DNA of 64,000 nucleotides from Mucilaginibacter sp. 14171R-50 (GCF_010093045.1 NZ_CP048115.1:1612001-1676000); one strand, 5' to 3'. Counted from the stretch's first letter, positions 24,271 through 32,935 are shown. A program made the numbers and translations. Notes: generated from the letters alone by a model not told the origin.

Positions 24271-25116
24271 ATGAATTTATTTAATATAATAGACGAAATA
24301 GAAAAGGTCGATCCGGAAATACACGAAAGATTGAACCCCCGCCGTGCCGCTATCAAAAACATAACCAGTTTTGGCTCAAAGGTAGCTGTGGCTGCTTTGC
24401 CATTTGCCCTGGGCACCATGTTTAAAAAAGCCTACGGAGCAGCACCTGCATCTGATGTTGTAAGTGTTTTAAATTTTGCTTTAACATTAGAATACCTTGA
24501 AGCCGAATATTATAATCAAGCTACGGCTGCAAACGTTATACCGGCTGCAAACCGCGCGTATATAGCGCCAATAACGAGGGACGAAAACGCGCACGTTGCA
24601 TTTTTAAAAAAGGTGATCACTTCCCTAAACGGAACACCTGTAGCTAAACCAAATATCGACCTGTCTGGCGGTAATGGTAGCGGTAACGGCCCGTTCAAAG
24701 CGGCATTAACAGATTTTCCTACTTTTTTAACTGTTGCACAGGTATTTGAAGATACCGGCGTGCGGGCTTACAAAGGCCAGGCGCCCAGCTTAATTGGTAA
24801 TCAGGTGGTATTAACCGCGGCTTTATCTATCCATGCCGTTGAAGCACGACATGCGGCTGCAATACGTCAGCTCAGGTATGATCTTGGCCAAAGCACCACT
24901 ACACGGCCATATATACAAAGCACTACACATTTGGGTAACGATACCGGCGATGCAAGAGTGAACGGCAATTATGCTGGTGAAGAAAATACGGTACAAGGCC
25001 CTGTTAATTTAACCGACCTTAACAACAGCATAAGGATAGCTACAGCCTCGTTTGACGAACCGTTGGAGAAACAGGCAGTGCTCGACCTTTTGGTAGGATC
25101 ATTTATTGTGAGTTAA
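24271..25116 (+). CDS. exported ferritin-like domain protein 2
   Basis: A 281-residue paralogue of the preceding gene. The N-terminus carries NPRRAAIKNITSFGSK and a hydrophobic segment (VAVAALPFALGTMF), a Tat-like export signal. The bundle motifs are LTLEYLEAEYYNQ, RDENAHVAFLKKVI and VEARHAAAIRQLRY. It has a longer C-terminal tail containing GEENTVQGPVNLTDLNNSIR and two loops rich in Gly and Asn. The close pairing with the first gene and a shared terminator point to an operon and perhaps a heteromeric complex. Confidence 0.85.
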   Translation: MNLFNIIDEIEKVDPEIHERLNPRRAAIKNITSFGSKVAVAALPFALGTMFKKAYGAAPASDVVSVLNFALTLEYLEAEYYNQATAANVIPAANRAYIAPITRDENAHVAFLKKVITSLNGTPVAKPNIDLSGGNGSGNGPFKAALTDFPTFLTVAQVFEDTGVRAYKGQAPSLIGNQVVLTAALSIHAVEARHAAAIRQLRYDLGQSTTTRPYIQSTTHLGNDTGDARVNGNYAGEENTVQGPVNLTDLNNSIRIATASFDEPLEKQAVLDLLVGSFIVS

Positions 25117-25134
25117 TTTACATTGTTGCCAAAT

Positions 25135-25171
25135 AAAAAGGGGCGACCGGTTTAACCGGTCGCCCCTTTTT
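25135..25171. terminator. bidirectional terminator
   Basis: A near-perfect palindrome (AAAAAGGGGCGACCGGTT and its complement) lies between the convergent ferritin-like operon and the DUF6600 gene. Both strands end in a T-run. Confidence 0.95.
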
Positions 25172-25184
25172 GTTATATATCGCA

Positions 25185-26822
25185 TTAGTTTCGCGTTCCG
25201 CGGTGCGCGTCGCGAGGCTGTTGTTGTTGCTGCTGCTGGCGTTGCTGTTCCTGCTGCTGCCTTTGCTGCTCACGGGCTTGCTGCTGCTGCTGGCGCTGCT
25301 GCTCTTGTTGCTGCTGGCGTTGCTGTTCCTGCTGCTGGCGTTGCTGCTCCTGCTGCTGTCTTTGTTGCTCGCGGGCTTGTTGCTGCTGTTGTCTTTGTTG
25401 CTCCTGCTGTTGCTGGCGTTGTTGGTCCTGCTGCTGCCTATGCTGCTCACGCACCTGTTGCTGCTCCTGAACTTGTTGCTGTTTACGCTGCTGCTCCTGC
25501 TGCTCCCTAACTTGTTGTTGTTGGCGCTGCTGTTCTTGTTGCTGCTGCCTTTGCTGCTCTAAAACCTGCTGGCGTTGCTGTTGTGCCTGTTCCTTTTGCT
25601 GGCTTTCAGCAGCATCGCGGCTTGCACGGTGCTGCCGGTCTGTTTGCTGTTGCTGGCGTAGCTGGTCAAGCTGCTGTCTTTGTTGTTCAGCCTGTTGCTC
25701 ACGTGCTTTTTGTTGCTGCTCACGTATCTGATCGCGTTGAACCACACCCTGCTGCCTGTCAATAGCCCGTTGCTGGCGTGTATCGCCTGTAATTGCCGGG
25801 CGGTTTGTACGGCCTTCGTTACCTGCTTCATCACGTGTTGCAACGGCGGGCCGCTGAGGGCGGCCTGGATTGGCAGCGCCACGGCCGTCTACATTAGTGC
25901 TAATCCTCACCAATCTCGAATCAGGCGTGCTTGTTTTTGCCGTTTCGGCCAGTTTAGCGGCGTTTGTGGCATTGTAAACCGTCCCCCTTCTGTTATCGGT
26001 ATTAGCAATACGGTGGGCCGGGTTTTGCTGTTTATAAGCGGCACCATCTACCACACGGGCCGGGCGCGCATTGGTGTTATGCTTAACAGTTGGCCTGTAC
26101 AAGTTAATAGTGTTGTTGCTAACCGTAATGCGCGACGGCCGGCTTACGTTATTGATATTATACACACGTACCGGGCGATGGCTATAACGCTGTATTTCTT
26201 CGCGGCGCGGGCCGGCGTTATACCAGTGATTATTATAGGTAACCCTGTTGCGCATCCAATGGGTGTTTCTGATAATGTACCTTACACGGATATACGGTAC
26301 ATAATAATTATATACATTGGTGTAATTTATATAAGCGTATGGTGCAAAAACCCAGTAGTCGTTAGGTACACTGTAGCTATCATCAATTGATGCTTCAAAC
26401 GTTGTTCCGGGCTCCATTGGTGCCCAGCCGTAGTAGCCGCCGCCATCACGCCAGGTAACCCATGCAGGCGCCCACTCGTTCCCGGGTACCCATTCCCAAC
26501 CATAATAGTTATCAAAATGCCACCGGCCGTAGTGGAAGGTTGCCCATCCCCACGGATATTCAGATACCCAGGTGTTACCGTAATTGGTCATGGCCCAGTA
26601 GCCACGGGTGGCGTATGGCCTAAAGTTTTCCTCAACATCGGGCACCCAAACGGTACCATACTGCGGGTCTTCTATCCAGGTACCATAGGGCTCTAACTCG
26701 TCGTAAAACTCCTGGTCGGATATATATTCGCCCTCTTGCTGGGCTAAGGTTTTATTCGGTGCGGACATTATCAGCATAACTGCCAATAAGCTTATCCCCC
26801 ATATTTTATTTAAGATTTTCAT
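25185..26822 (-). CDS. DUF6600 domain protein with long Gln-rich tail
   Basis: The 545-residue secreted protein (signal peptide ending NKTLAQQ, start at 26822) has an aromatic N-terminal region with Trp-Gly/Tyr repeats (YGTVWVPD, WGWATFHYGRWHFD, YGWEWVPGNEWAPAW), the hallmark of DUF6600. A basic linker follows, with TVYNATNAAKLAETAKTSTP. The last third (about residues 350-545) is nearly all Gln, Arg and Glu (QQRQQQQEQQ units), encoded by CAG/CAA-type codons, and probably forms an extended charged coiled coil. Function is unknown; the tail may bind cell wall or surface polymers. It is monocistronic with a shared terminator. Confidence 0.8.
   Translation of the reverse strand: MKILNKIWGISLLAVMLIMSAPNKTLAQQEGEYISDQEFYDELEPYGTWIEDPQYGTVWVPDVEENFRPYATRGYWAMTNYGNTWVSEYPWGWATFHYGRWHFDNYYGWEWVPGNEWAPAWVTWRDGGGYYGWAPMEPGTTFEASIDDSYSVPNDYWVFAPYAYINYTNVYNYYVPYIRVRYIIRNTHWMRNRVTYNNHWYNAGPRREEIQRYSHRPVRVYNINNVSRPSRITVSNNTINLYRPTVKHNTNARPARVVDGAAYKQQNPAHRIANTDNRRGTVYNATNAAKLAETAKTSTPDSRLVRISTNVDGRGAANPGRPQRPAVATRDEAGNEGRTNRPAITGDTRQQRAIDRQQGVVQRDQIREQQQKAREQQAEQQRQQLDQLRQQQQTDRQHRASRDAAESQQKEQAQQQRQQVLEQQRQQQQEQQRQQQQVREQQEQQRKQQQVQEQQQVREQHRQQQDQQRQQQQEQQRQQQQQAREQQRQQQEQQRQQQEQQRQQQQEQQRQQQQQAREQQRQQQEQQRQQQQQQQPRDAHRGTRN
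25210..25720 (-). repeat. Gln-codon minisatellite within the DUF6600 gene
   Basis: About 500 bases are built from imperfect short repeats of CAG, CAA, CGC and GAG codons on the minus strand, recurring as RQQQQEQQ. Units such as GCGTTGCTGTTCCTGCTGCTG repeat along the plus strand. The tract is prone to length change by slippage. Confidence 0.85.
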
Positions 26823-26971
26823 ACTGCGAGATTTAATAGCTGGTATACTGTATTCGACTTGATTTAACCACAAACGTTTAACACCGTAAATGTTTTATAG
26901 CCAATGTCATAAAATAATTACATGTGCTAATATATTTATCAACGCAGCCGGTATATCTGCGCGGATTTAGA

Positions 26972-26979
26972 TAATTTTG
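26972..26979 (+). promoter_or_regulatory. -7 box for the dioxygenase gene
   Basis: TAATTTTG matches TAnnTTTG exactly and ends 18 bases before the ATG at 26998. No clear -33 box is seen. Confidence 0.4.
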
Positions 26980-26997
26980 GCGTTTAATATTGAAACT

Positions 26998-27960
26998 ATG
27001 AGTACAGTAAATATCCCCCGCCTCGACCTTAATACTTATATAAATGGTACCGCCGACGAACGTAAGGCTTTTTCTGATAGTATTGGGAAAGCCTTTAACG
27101 AAACCGGCTTTGTAACTATCACCAACCATGGTCTTAGTAAAGAGCTTATCGATAAGCTTTACACACAGGTAAAAGCGCTTTTTGCCCTGCCGGAAGAAGT
27201 AAAATTGAAATACGAGATACCTGGCCTTGCCGGCCAGCGCGGTTACACAGGTAAAAATAAGGAAACCGCAAAAGGTTTTAAAGTGCCCGACCTGAAGGAG
27301 TTTTGGCAGATTGGCCAGACGGTAACTGATGACGACCCGATAAAAGCAACGTACCCCGATAACATTATGGTGGCTGAATTGCCCGAATTTAACAGCACTA
27401 CCTTAGAGGTGTATAAAAAGCTGGAAGCGGCAGGCACCCATTTGTTGCGGGCCATAGCGGTTTACTTGGGGCTTGATGAAGGGTATTTTGACGATAAGGT
27501 ACATAATGGCAACTCGATATTGCGTACGCTGCATTACTTTCCGATAGAAAACCCTGATGCCTTGCCTGATGATGCAGTGCGTGCAGGCGCACACGAAGAT
27601 ATTAACCTGATAACCCTTTTGATAGGCGCCAGTGCCGACGGGCTTGAATTGCTTACCCGCGATAACACATGGTTCCCGGTTACTGCCTTTGGCGAAGACC
27701 TGGTAGTGAACGTAGGCGATATGCTGCAGCGCTTAACCAATAACAAGTTAAAATCTACCACACACAGGGTAGTTAACCCGCCGCGCGAGCAAATGAAGAA
27801 CTCCCGCTTTTCGGTGCCGTTCTTCCTGCACCCAAAAGTTAGTATGGAGCTTACCAGCCTGCCATCAACCATCGATGAGCAGCACCCCAAGCTTTACACA
27901 GACATCACCGCCGGTGAATACCTGGACGAGCGTTTACGGGAAATTGGCTTGAAGAAGTAG
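26998..27960 (+). CDS. isopenicillin-N-synthase-like 2OG-Fe(II) dioxygenase
   Basis: The 320-residue protein begins with the DIOX_N-type domain (NIPRLDLNTYINGT, GFVTITNHGLS, LFALPEEVKLKYE). The catalytic domain has the iron ligands AGAHEDIN (His and Asp) and THRVVNPP (His), and the NSRFSVPFF motif with the Arg and Ser that bind 2-oxoglutarate. Such enzymes hydroxylate or desaturate small molecules in the cytosol. The substrate is unknown and no antibiotic genes are nearby. The start at 26998 is preferred to an upstream TTG. Confidence 0.9.
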   Translation: MSTVNIPRLDLNTYINGTADERKAFSDSIGKAFNETGFVTITNHGLSKELIDKLYTQVKALFALPEEVKLKYEIPGLAGQRGYTGKNKETAKGFKVPDLKEFWQIGQTVTDDDPIKATYPDNIMVAELPEFNSTTLEVYKKLEAAGTHLLRAIAVYLGLDEGYFDDKVHNGNSILRTLHYFPIENPDALPDDAVRAGAHEDINLITLLIGASADGLELLTRDNTWFPVTAFGEDLVVNVGDMLQRLTNNKLKSTTHRVVNPPREQMKNSRFSVPFFLHPKVSMELTSLPSTIDEQHPKLYTDITAGEYLDERLREIGLKK

Positions 27961-27977
27961 TAAATAGACGATAAACG

Positions 27978-28008
27978 AGAAGCCCCCGATATGGGGGCTT
28001 CTTGCTTT
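27978..28008 (+). terminator. Rho-independent terminator
   Basis: A 10-bp stem AGAAGCCCCC/GGGGGCTTCT with a short loop and a weak T tail follows the dioxygenase gene. Confidence 0.8.
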
Positions 28009-28021
28009 AAAACCTTCCGAT

Positions 28022-28059
28022 ACACGTGAAATCACCCCGGATATACGTGAAATCACCCA
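28022..28059. repeat. direct repeat pair at 21-bp spacing
   Basis: ACGTGAAATCACCC occurs at 28024 and 28045, exactly 21 bp apart, each preceded by a TAC or TAT. The pair lies about 100 bases upstream of the lipoprotein gene at 28158 and is a likely operator. Confidence 0.65.
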
Positions 28060-28157
28060 AAATAGAATATACCCATAAGTAAGTATTGCGCGCGAAACAG
28101 GGCAGAGGCATCTTTGTAAAGGAACTCTAAATCCTCATATCAAACACAATTCAGCTT

Positions 28158-28967
28158 ATGAAGTACTTAAGGCTCACAACCATTTTTTCAATTTTATTTG
28201 TCGTTTTATTTGCAGTTTCCTGCCAAAAGGAATCAACCGGGGACGACAACAGCGAAGACACCGAGGAAACGGGCGGAACAGGCAGCTCAGCCGACATGGA
28301 AGCTACCTGGGCCCGCAACGATGGACAGGGAAATGCTTACTTAAAACTTAGCGGTACCACAGCTATTGCCTGTAGCGGTGGCGCAGCAACAACAGGCACC
28401 TATAACGCGGGCGCATCTACCATGACATTTGTTGTTGGCGGCCAAACCATAGTTTTCCCTTTAAGGATGAAGAACGGAAAGCTAATAGTAGGTGTGCCGG
28501 CCCAGGGGACGGTTAATAACCAGGAAACCGAATATATAAAAAGTAACATCTGGCCCTGCGGATCGGGCAGCGGCGGCACCGGTACAGGCGGCGGGGGTAC
28601 GGGTACCGGAAACGGCGGCGGTACGGGTACAGGAAACGGCGGTGGTTCAGGCCAGCCTGCAAAGGGCAGCCTTATTGTATGGACCAACCAAACAGAATAT
28701 GGTTGGAAACCACAGGGGATAAATGTAATGTATGTAGACGTAGTTGGCGTTTCAAGCACCAATTCAATTTTTGGCGGCCATTATACTTCTGCACCATCAT
28801 GCGGGGCGCGGTATTGTTATACCGTTGACCTTGCGCCGGGCCGATATACCGTAACTGGAAAGGTGTACTTTTTGAAAGGGTTAGACGGAGTAACGCCGCC
28901 AACCTACAGCACCAGTCAAACCGTACAGGTAATGGCAGGCCAATGTGCTAATGTTATGTTGCGATAA
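28158..28967 (+). CDS. lipoprotein with Gly/Thr-rich linker
   Basis: The 269-residue protein has a lipoprotein signal (FVVLFAVSCQKES) and an acidic stretch after it. An N-terminal beta-rich domain (about 45-130) includes KLSGTTAIACSGG and LRMKNGKLIVGVPAQG. A low-complexity GTGTGGGGTGTGNGGG-type linker follows (about 135-170), then a second beta domain with paired Cys (PSCGARYCYTVDLAPGRYTV). I recognise no family. It looks like a two-domain surface lipoprotein whose linker keeps the C-terminal domain away from the membrane. The upstream 21-bp repeats suggest regulation. Confidence 0.7.
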   Translation: MKYLRLTTIFSILFVVLFAVSCQKESTGDDNSEDTEETGGTGSSADMEATWARNDGQGNAYLKLSGTTAIACSGGAATTGTYNAGASTMTFVVGGQTIVFPLRMKNGKLIVGVPAQGTVNNQETEYIKSNIWPCGSGSGGTGTGGGGTGTGNGGGTGTGNGGGSGQPAKGSLIVWTNQTEYGWKPQGINVMYVDVVGVSSTNSIFGGHYTSAPSCGARYCYTVDLAPGRYTVTGKVYFLKGLDGVTPPTYSTSQTVQVMAGQCANVMLR

Positions 28968-28980
28968 GCGGGGGGCAATT

Positions 28981-29016
28981 AAACAAGGAAGCCCCGGTTT
29001 ACGGGCTTCCTTGTTT
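28981..29016. terminator. bidirectional terminator
   Basis: A perfect 14-bp stem (AAACAAGGAAGCCC with its complement) and an 8-base loop lie between convergent genes ending at 28967 and 29027. Confidence 0.9.
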
Positions 29017-29026
29017 ACAAGTTAAT

Positions 29027-30430
29027 TTATTCCAATACCACTTTCTCGTGCTGGTAGGGGATCTGTATATCATCAAAACCCTTTTCTTTTAGCTTTTCGG
29101 CGAAGTGCTGCTGCACCTCATATTCACCGTGTACCAGGAAAAGCTTTTTTACCAGCTTAGGGTCCTGGCAGGATAAAAAGTGCATTAGGTCTTCGTAATC
29201 GCCGTGAGCGCTCATGCTTTTGATGGATCGCACTTCGGCGTTAACCTGGTATGGTTCGCCAAAAATATACACTTCCTTTTCGCCTCGGGCGAGCCTGCCA
29301 CCCAGCGAGTTTGGTTCGGCGTAGCCAACCATCAGTATGGTATTTTTTTGGTTGCTTATATTGTTTTTTATATGATGTTTTACGCGGCCGGCTTCGGCCA
29401 TGCCCGATGATGATATGATAACGCATGGCCTTGCATCGTCATTAAGCGCGATAGATTCCTCGGTTGATTGTATAAACCTTAACCCCTTAAAGCCAAACGG
29501 ATCGGCATCAACCTTCAGCACCTCTTTTACATTCCTGTTGTACTCTTCAGGGTGGTCCTTTAAAACCTGGGTGGCTTTTTCTGATAGGGGGCTATCTACA
29601 TAATAGGGTACATCGGGCAATACGCCTTTAAGTTCCAGTGCATTTAAAGCATACAGTAGCTCCTGTGTGCGCCCTACGCTAAAAGCAGGTATTATCACCT
29701 TGCCGTTTTTTATGCCGCAGGTTTGTTTAATGATATCTAACAGGGCGTCTTCAACAGGGCCGATATCTTTATGCAGGCTGTCGCCGTAGGTCGATTCAAG
29801 CAAGATATAATCAGCCTGCTCAAAAGTTTGAGGGCTTTTCAGCAGCAGGTCGCCGTACCTGCCCACATCACCGCTAAAAGTTATCCGGGTTTCTCTGGCA
29901 TCCTCTAAAACGGTAATATGTACCGCGGCGCTGCCAAGCACATGGCCGGCATCCGTAAACTTGAATTTAAGGCGCGGTGTAATGGCGTACTCTTCATGAT
30001 AGTCAACTATCTTAAACAACCCCAGCGCTGCTATAGCATCATCTTCTGTGTATAAGGCCTCAAGCAGCGGCTGCCCCTTGCGCGCCCGGTGCTTGTTGCT
30101 GTACTCCACATCCTGCATTTGTATCTTGGCCGAATCCATCAGTAGGATCCGGGCCAGGTCCATGGTTGCCGCAGTGCAAAATATCTGCCCCTCAAAACCT
30201 TCTTTTACCAAACGGGGTATCAGCCCGCAATGATCGATATGCGCATGCGATAAAATAAGATAGTCGACTTTTTTGGGGTTAAACCCAAAGTGTTCGTTCA
30301 TGTCCTCGGTTTGTTCGCCAAGGCCCTGAAACATGCCACAATCTAAAAGTACGCTTGTGCCATCCTGTAAGCGTAGTAAATGTTTGCTGCCGGTTACATT
30401 ACGGGCGGCTCCGTGAAAGGTGATATCCAT
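29027..30430 (-). CDS. beta-CASP MBL-fold RNA-processing hydrolase
   Basis: A 467-residue metallo-beta-lactamase of the beta-CASP type. Metal motifs are HAHIDHCG, the Asp-containing TFSGDVGRYGD and later His in VHGEYEVQQHF. The beta-CASP insert and RNA-specificity block are marked by PAFSVGRTQELLYAL and SSSGMAEAGRVKHHIKN. Homologues such as CPSF73-like proteins cleave RNA, and bacterial ones often act as exo- or endoribonucleases. It is divergent from blaI with a 129-base shared region. Substrate is not known. Confidence 0.9.
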   Translation of the reverse strand: MDITFHGAARNVTGSKHLLRLQDGTSVLLDCGMFQGLGEQTEDMNEHFGFNPKKVDYLILSHAHIDHCGLIPRLVKEGFEGQIFCTAATMDLARILLMDSAKIQMQDVEYSNKHRARKGQPLLEALYTEDDAIAALGLFKIVDYHEEYAITPRLKFKFTDAGHVLGSAAVHITVLEDARETRITFSGDVGRYGDLLLKSPQTFEQADYILLESTYGDSLHKDIGPVEDALLDIIKQTCGIKNGKVIIPAFSVGRTQELLYALNALELKGVLPDVPYYVDSPLSEKATQVLKDHPEEYNRNVKEVLKVDADPFGFKGLRFIQSTEESIALNDDARPCVIISSSGMAEAGRVKHHIKNNISNQKNTILMVGYAEPNSLGGRLARGEKEVYIFGEPYQVNAEVRSIKSMSAHGDYEDLMHFLSCQDPKLVKKLFLVHGEYEVQQHFAEKLKEKGFDDIQIPYQHEKVVLE

Positions 30431-30486
30431 TGATAATTAGTTGTGATAGACAACCAAATAGACAAATAAAAGTTTATTCAAAAATA

Positions 30487-30502
30487 AACTAAACATTTAG
30501 TT
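30487..30502. promoter_or_regulatory. candidate BlaI operator
   Basis: AACTAAA-CA-TTTAGTT is a perfect 7-bp inverted repeat just upstream of the blaI promoter. BlaI-type repressors usually bind short dyads and repress their own operon. Similarity to a known Bacteroidota BlaI site was not established. Confidence 0.45.
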
Positions 30503-30507
30503 GTTAT

Positions 30508-30536
30508 TTTGATTTATATGATATACCTTAGCTTTA
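30508..30536 (+). promoter_or_regulatory. predicted promoter of the blaI-M56 operon
   Basis: TTTG (30508-30511), a 17-base spacer and TAGCTTTA (30529-30536) resemble the -33/-7 consensus. The start codon at 30560 follows 23 bases later. Confidence 0.45.
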
Positions 30537-30559
30537 CAGATAATAATCATCTTAAGTAA

Positions 30560-30931
30560 ATGGAAATAAAAGATTTAACCCGGGCCGAAGAGCAGATTAT
30601 GCAGGTGTTGTGGCAGCTGGAAAAAGGATTTGTAAAAGATGTTTTAGATGTTTTGCCCGAGCCGAAACCCGCTTATAACACCGTATCAACCATTATCAGA
30701 ATTTTAGAGACCAAAGGGTTTGTAGACCATAACGCTTTTGGCAAGAGCCACGAATATTACCCGGTTGTAAGCAAAGAAGATTATAAGAACTTCGCGGCCG
30801 AAAAATTACTTACCGGATATTTTGATAACTCGGTGAACAGGATATTGTCGTTTTTTGTGAAAAAGGAGAAAATAAACCTGAAGGAGGCCGATGAGATCAT
30901 GAAACTGATTGAGAAACTTAAAGATAAATAG
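30560..30931 (+). CDS. BlaI/MecI/CopY family repressor
   Basis: A 123-residue winged-helix repressor. The opening KDLTRAEEQIMQVLWQLEKGFVKDVL and the recognition region PAYNTVSTIIRILETKGFV are diagnostic of the BlaI family, as is the following EYYPVVSKEDY wing. Family members are inactivated by cleavage when the M56 sensor protease is activated. The M56 gene begins two bases after its stop codon. In Bacteroidota these pairs are numerous and most are not linked to beta-lactamases; here no beta-lactamase gene is adjacent. Confidence 0.95.
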   Translation: MEIKDLTRAEEQIMQVLWQLEKGFVKDVLDVLPEPKPAYNTVSTIIRILETKGFVDHNAFGKSHEYYPVVSKEDYKNFAAEKLLTGYFDNSVNRILSFFVKKEKINLKEADEIMKLIEKLKDK

Positions 30932-30933
30932 TT

Positions 30934-32880
30934 ATGAACTGGTGGCATTATTTATTGCTGGTAAATATTTACCTCACGCTGTTTTTCGGGTTCTATTCGT
31001 TAATGCTGCGTCGCGAAACGTTTTTTCAGCTAAACCGCATTTACCTGGTTGGTACGGCCATACTTTCGTTTTTTATTCCGCTTATACAAAGCGATTGGGT
31101 TAAAAGCTTATTTATTACGCAGCAGGTACAGTACACCATATACGGCAGCAATGCCATCACCATAACAGATATAGCGCCTATAAAAGATAACCCTGTTACC
31201 GTTGGGCAGGTATTACTGGTACTTTATACGCTGGGCGTAATAGCTTTAGCTGTAAAATTAGCAGTACAGTTAATAATACTAAGGCGGATAATTAAAGACC
31301 CCGCCCCATCGGCATCTTACTCTTTTTTTAACAAGATAAAAGTTAACGAAGGGATAAGCGGTAAGGATGTGATACAAAACCACGAAATGGTGCATGCCCG
31401 GCAGTTCCACTCGGCCGATGTGCTGATCATAGAAGCGGTAATGATCATCAATTGGTTCAACCCCGTTGTGTACCTGTACCGCTTTGCTATAAAACATGTG
31501 CACGAATATATAGCCGATATGCACACGCTTAAAGCTGGCACCAGCAAAACCGATTACGCGTTATTGCTGCTAAGCCAAACCTTTGATACCACCACACACA
31601 GCTTGGTTACGCCGTTTTTTAACCATAGCCTTTTAAAAAAGCGCATTATGATGTTACAAAAAAACAGATCGCAACGCATAAAACTGATTAAATATGGCTT
31701 ATCGGCCCCCTTATTTATATTAATGCTGATATTATCGTCGGCAACTATAAGCAATAGCAAGGCTGTTGAAACCATACACGACAAAGCCGCGGAGGTATTT
31801 GCCAGCCCTGCCAAAGCCGTACTGGCAGATACCACCTACAAAACCACCATAATTACATTCGACCCAAAGACCGATAAATTACCTGCTGATACTATTCCGA
31901 AGGAAAATAAGACGCAGGTTTTTACCGCGGTTGAGCATTCGCCAGGATTTCCCGGTGGTCAGGCAGCTTTTAGCCGTTTCCTAAGTAAAAATCTTAAATA
32001 TCCTGCCGAGGCACGCAAAAATAAGGTTGAGGGTCGCGTAGTTGTAAATTTCGTGGTTGAAACTGATGGGTCGTTAAGCGATATCAGAGTGTTACGGGGG
32101 GTAGGCAGCGGTACCGATGAAGAAGCAGTAAGGGTGCTAAAAACATCGCCGAAATGGAAACCGGGGGTACAGAACGGCAGAAAGGTGCGCGTACAGTATA
32201 CTGTGCCTATTACTTTTTCCCTGGGCAATAAACTAACATCAACAGGCGAGCCGGCAAGCAGCGAGGGTAGCCCGGTATTTACCGCGGTTGAACAATCGCC
32301 GGTTTTCCCCGGAGGCGACAAGGCTTTCAGCGAGTGGCTGGGCAAAAACGTTAAATATCCTAAACCGGCGCGGGATGCGAATATTCAGGGCAGGGTTATC
32401 GTAACCTTTGTGGTAGAGAAGGACGGATCGTTAAGCGGAATACGGGTGATAAGAGGTGTAAGCCCCGATATTGACAAAGAAGCGCTTAGGGTAATGAACC
32501 TTAGCCCGGCCTGGAGGCCCGGCCTGCAAAACGGGCATACAGTTAGGGTTGCGTATAGCCTGCCTATAAATTTTTCGTTGGCGGTTGATGATGAAAAAGA
32601 AACAAAAACAGGTTATGTACCTTATGCCGCGCCTGATAATGCTTTAGATACCAACCAGGTAACACCGTTGATAAAGGTGCGCAACGGCTATGGCACCGTA
32701 CCATTATATGTGCTTAACGGCAAAATAATTAAACAGGAGGAAATGTCGGTATTGCCGGCTAACGAAATAGAGAGTATAACGGTTTTAAAGGATAGATCAG
32801 CAATAAGCCTTTACGGCAAAAATGGTGAGAATGGAGTTATACTTATAACAACCAAAAAGAAAAAGATTAATATTAAATAA
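30934..32880 (+). CDS. BlaR1/M56 metallopeptidase fused to TonB C-terminal domains and a plug-like tail
   Basis: The 648-residue membrane protein has several N-terminal helices (about residues 1-120) followed by the M56 zinc site NHEMVHARQF (HExxH near 150) and the downstream Glu-containing EYIADMHTL. A further membrane helix lies near 250-270. Two TonB C-terminal-like domains follow (about 335-430 and 450-545), each with FPGG...YP...A...GRV..FVVE.DGSL and a V-Y-P-I-x-F end. The C-terminus (about 580-645) is plug-like: PLYVLNGKII and SITVLKDRSAISLYG. No penicillin-binding domain is present. Together with BlaI it likely senses something at the envelope and derepresses genes; the TonB modules may touch outer-membrane partners. 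Confidence 0.9.
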   Translation: MNWWHYLLLVNIYLTLFFGFYSLMLRRETFFQLNRIYLVGTAILSFFIPLIQSDWVKSLFITQQVQYTIYGSNAITITDIAPIKDNPVTVGQVLLVLYTLGVIALAVKLAVQLIILRRIIKDPAPSASYSFFNKIKVNEGISGKDVIQNHEMVHARQFHSADVLIIEAVMIINWFNPVVYLYRFAIKHVHEYIADMHTLKAGTSKTDYALLLLSQTFDTTTHSLVTPFFNHSLLKKRIMMLQKNRSQRIKLIKYGLSAPLFILMLILSSATISNSKAVETIHDKAAEVFASPAKAVLADTTYKTTIITFDPKTDKLPADTIPKENKTQVFTAVEHSPGFPGGQAAFSRFLSKNLKYPAEARKNKVEGRVVVNFVVETDGSLSDIRVLRGVGSGTDEEAVRVLKTSPKWKPGVQNGRKVRVQYTVPITFSLGNKLTSTGEPASSEGSPVFTAVEQSPVFPGGDKAFSEWLGKNVKYPKPARDANIQGRVIVTFVVEKDGSLSGIRVIRGVSPDIDKEALRVMNLSPAWRPGLQNGHTVRVAYSLPINFSLAVDDEKETKTGYVPYAAPDNALDTNQVTPLIKVRNGYGTVPLYVLNGKIIKQEEMSVLPANEIESITVLKDRSAISLYGKNGENGVILITTKKKKINIK

Positions 32881-32904
32881 GTAAAGTCAGTATAGTTTAA
32901 AACG

Positions 32905-32932
32905 GCCGGGCTGTTATACAGCCTGGCTTTTT
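32905..32932 (+). terminator. Rho-independent terminator
   Basis: GCCGGGCTGT pairs with ACAGCCTGGC (one G-T pair) and is followed by five T. It ends the blaI-M56 operon. Confidence 0.8.
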
Positions 32933-32935
32933 AGG

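Noticed and set aside
25170..25562. Long Leu-rich frame on the plus strand
   Set aside because: It is the reverse complement of the Gln-codon tract of the DUF6600 gene; poly-Leu arises from CTG/TTG triplets and no start region or homology supports it.
25210..25720. CRISPR-like array
   Set aside because: The repeats are short, unequal and in one open frame without unique spacers.
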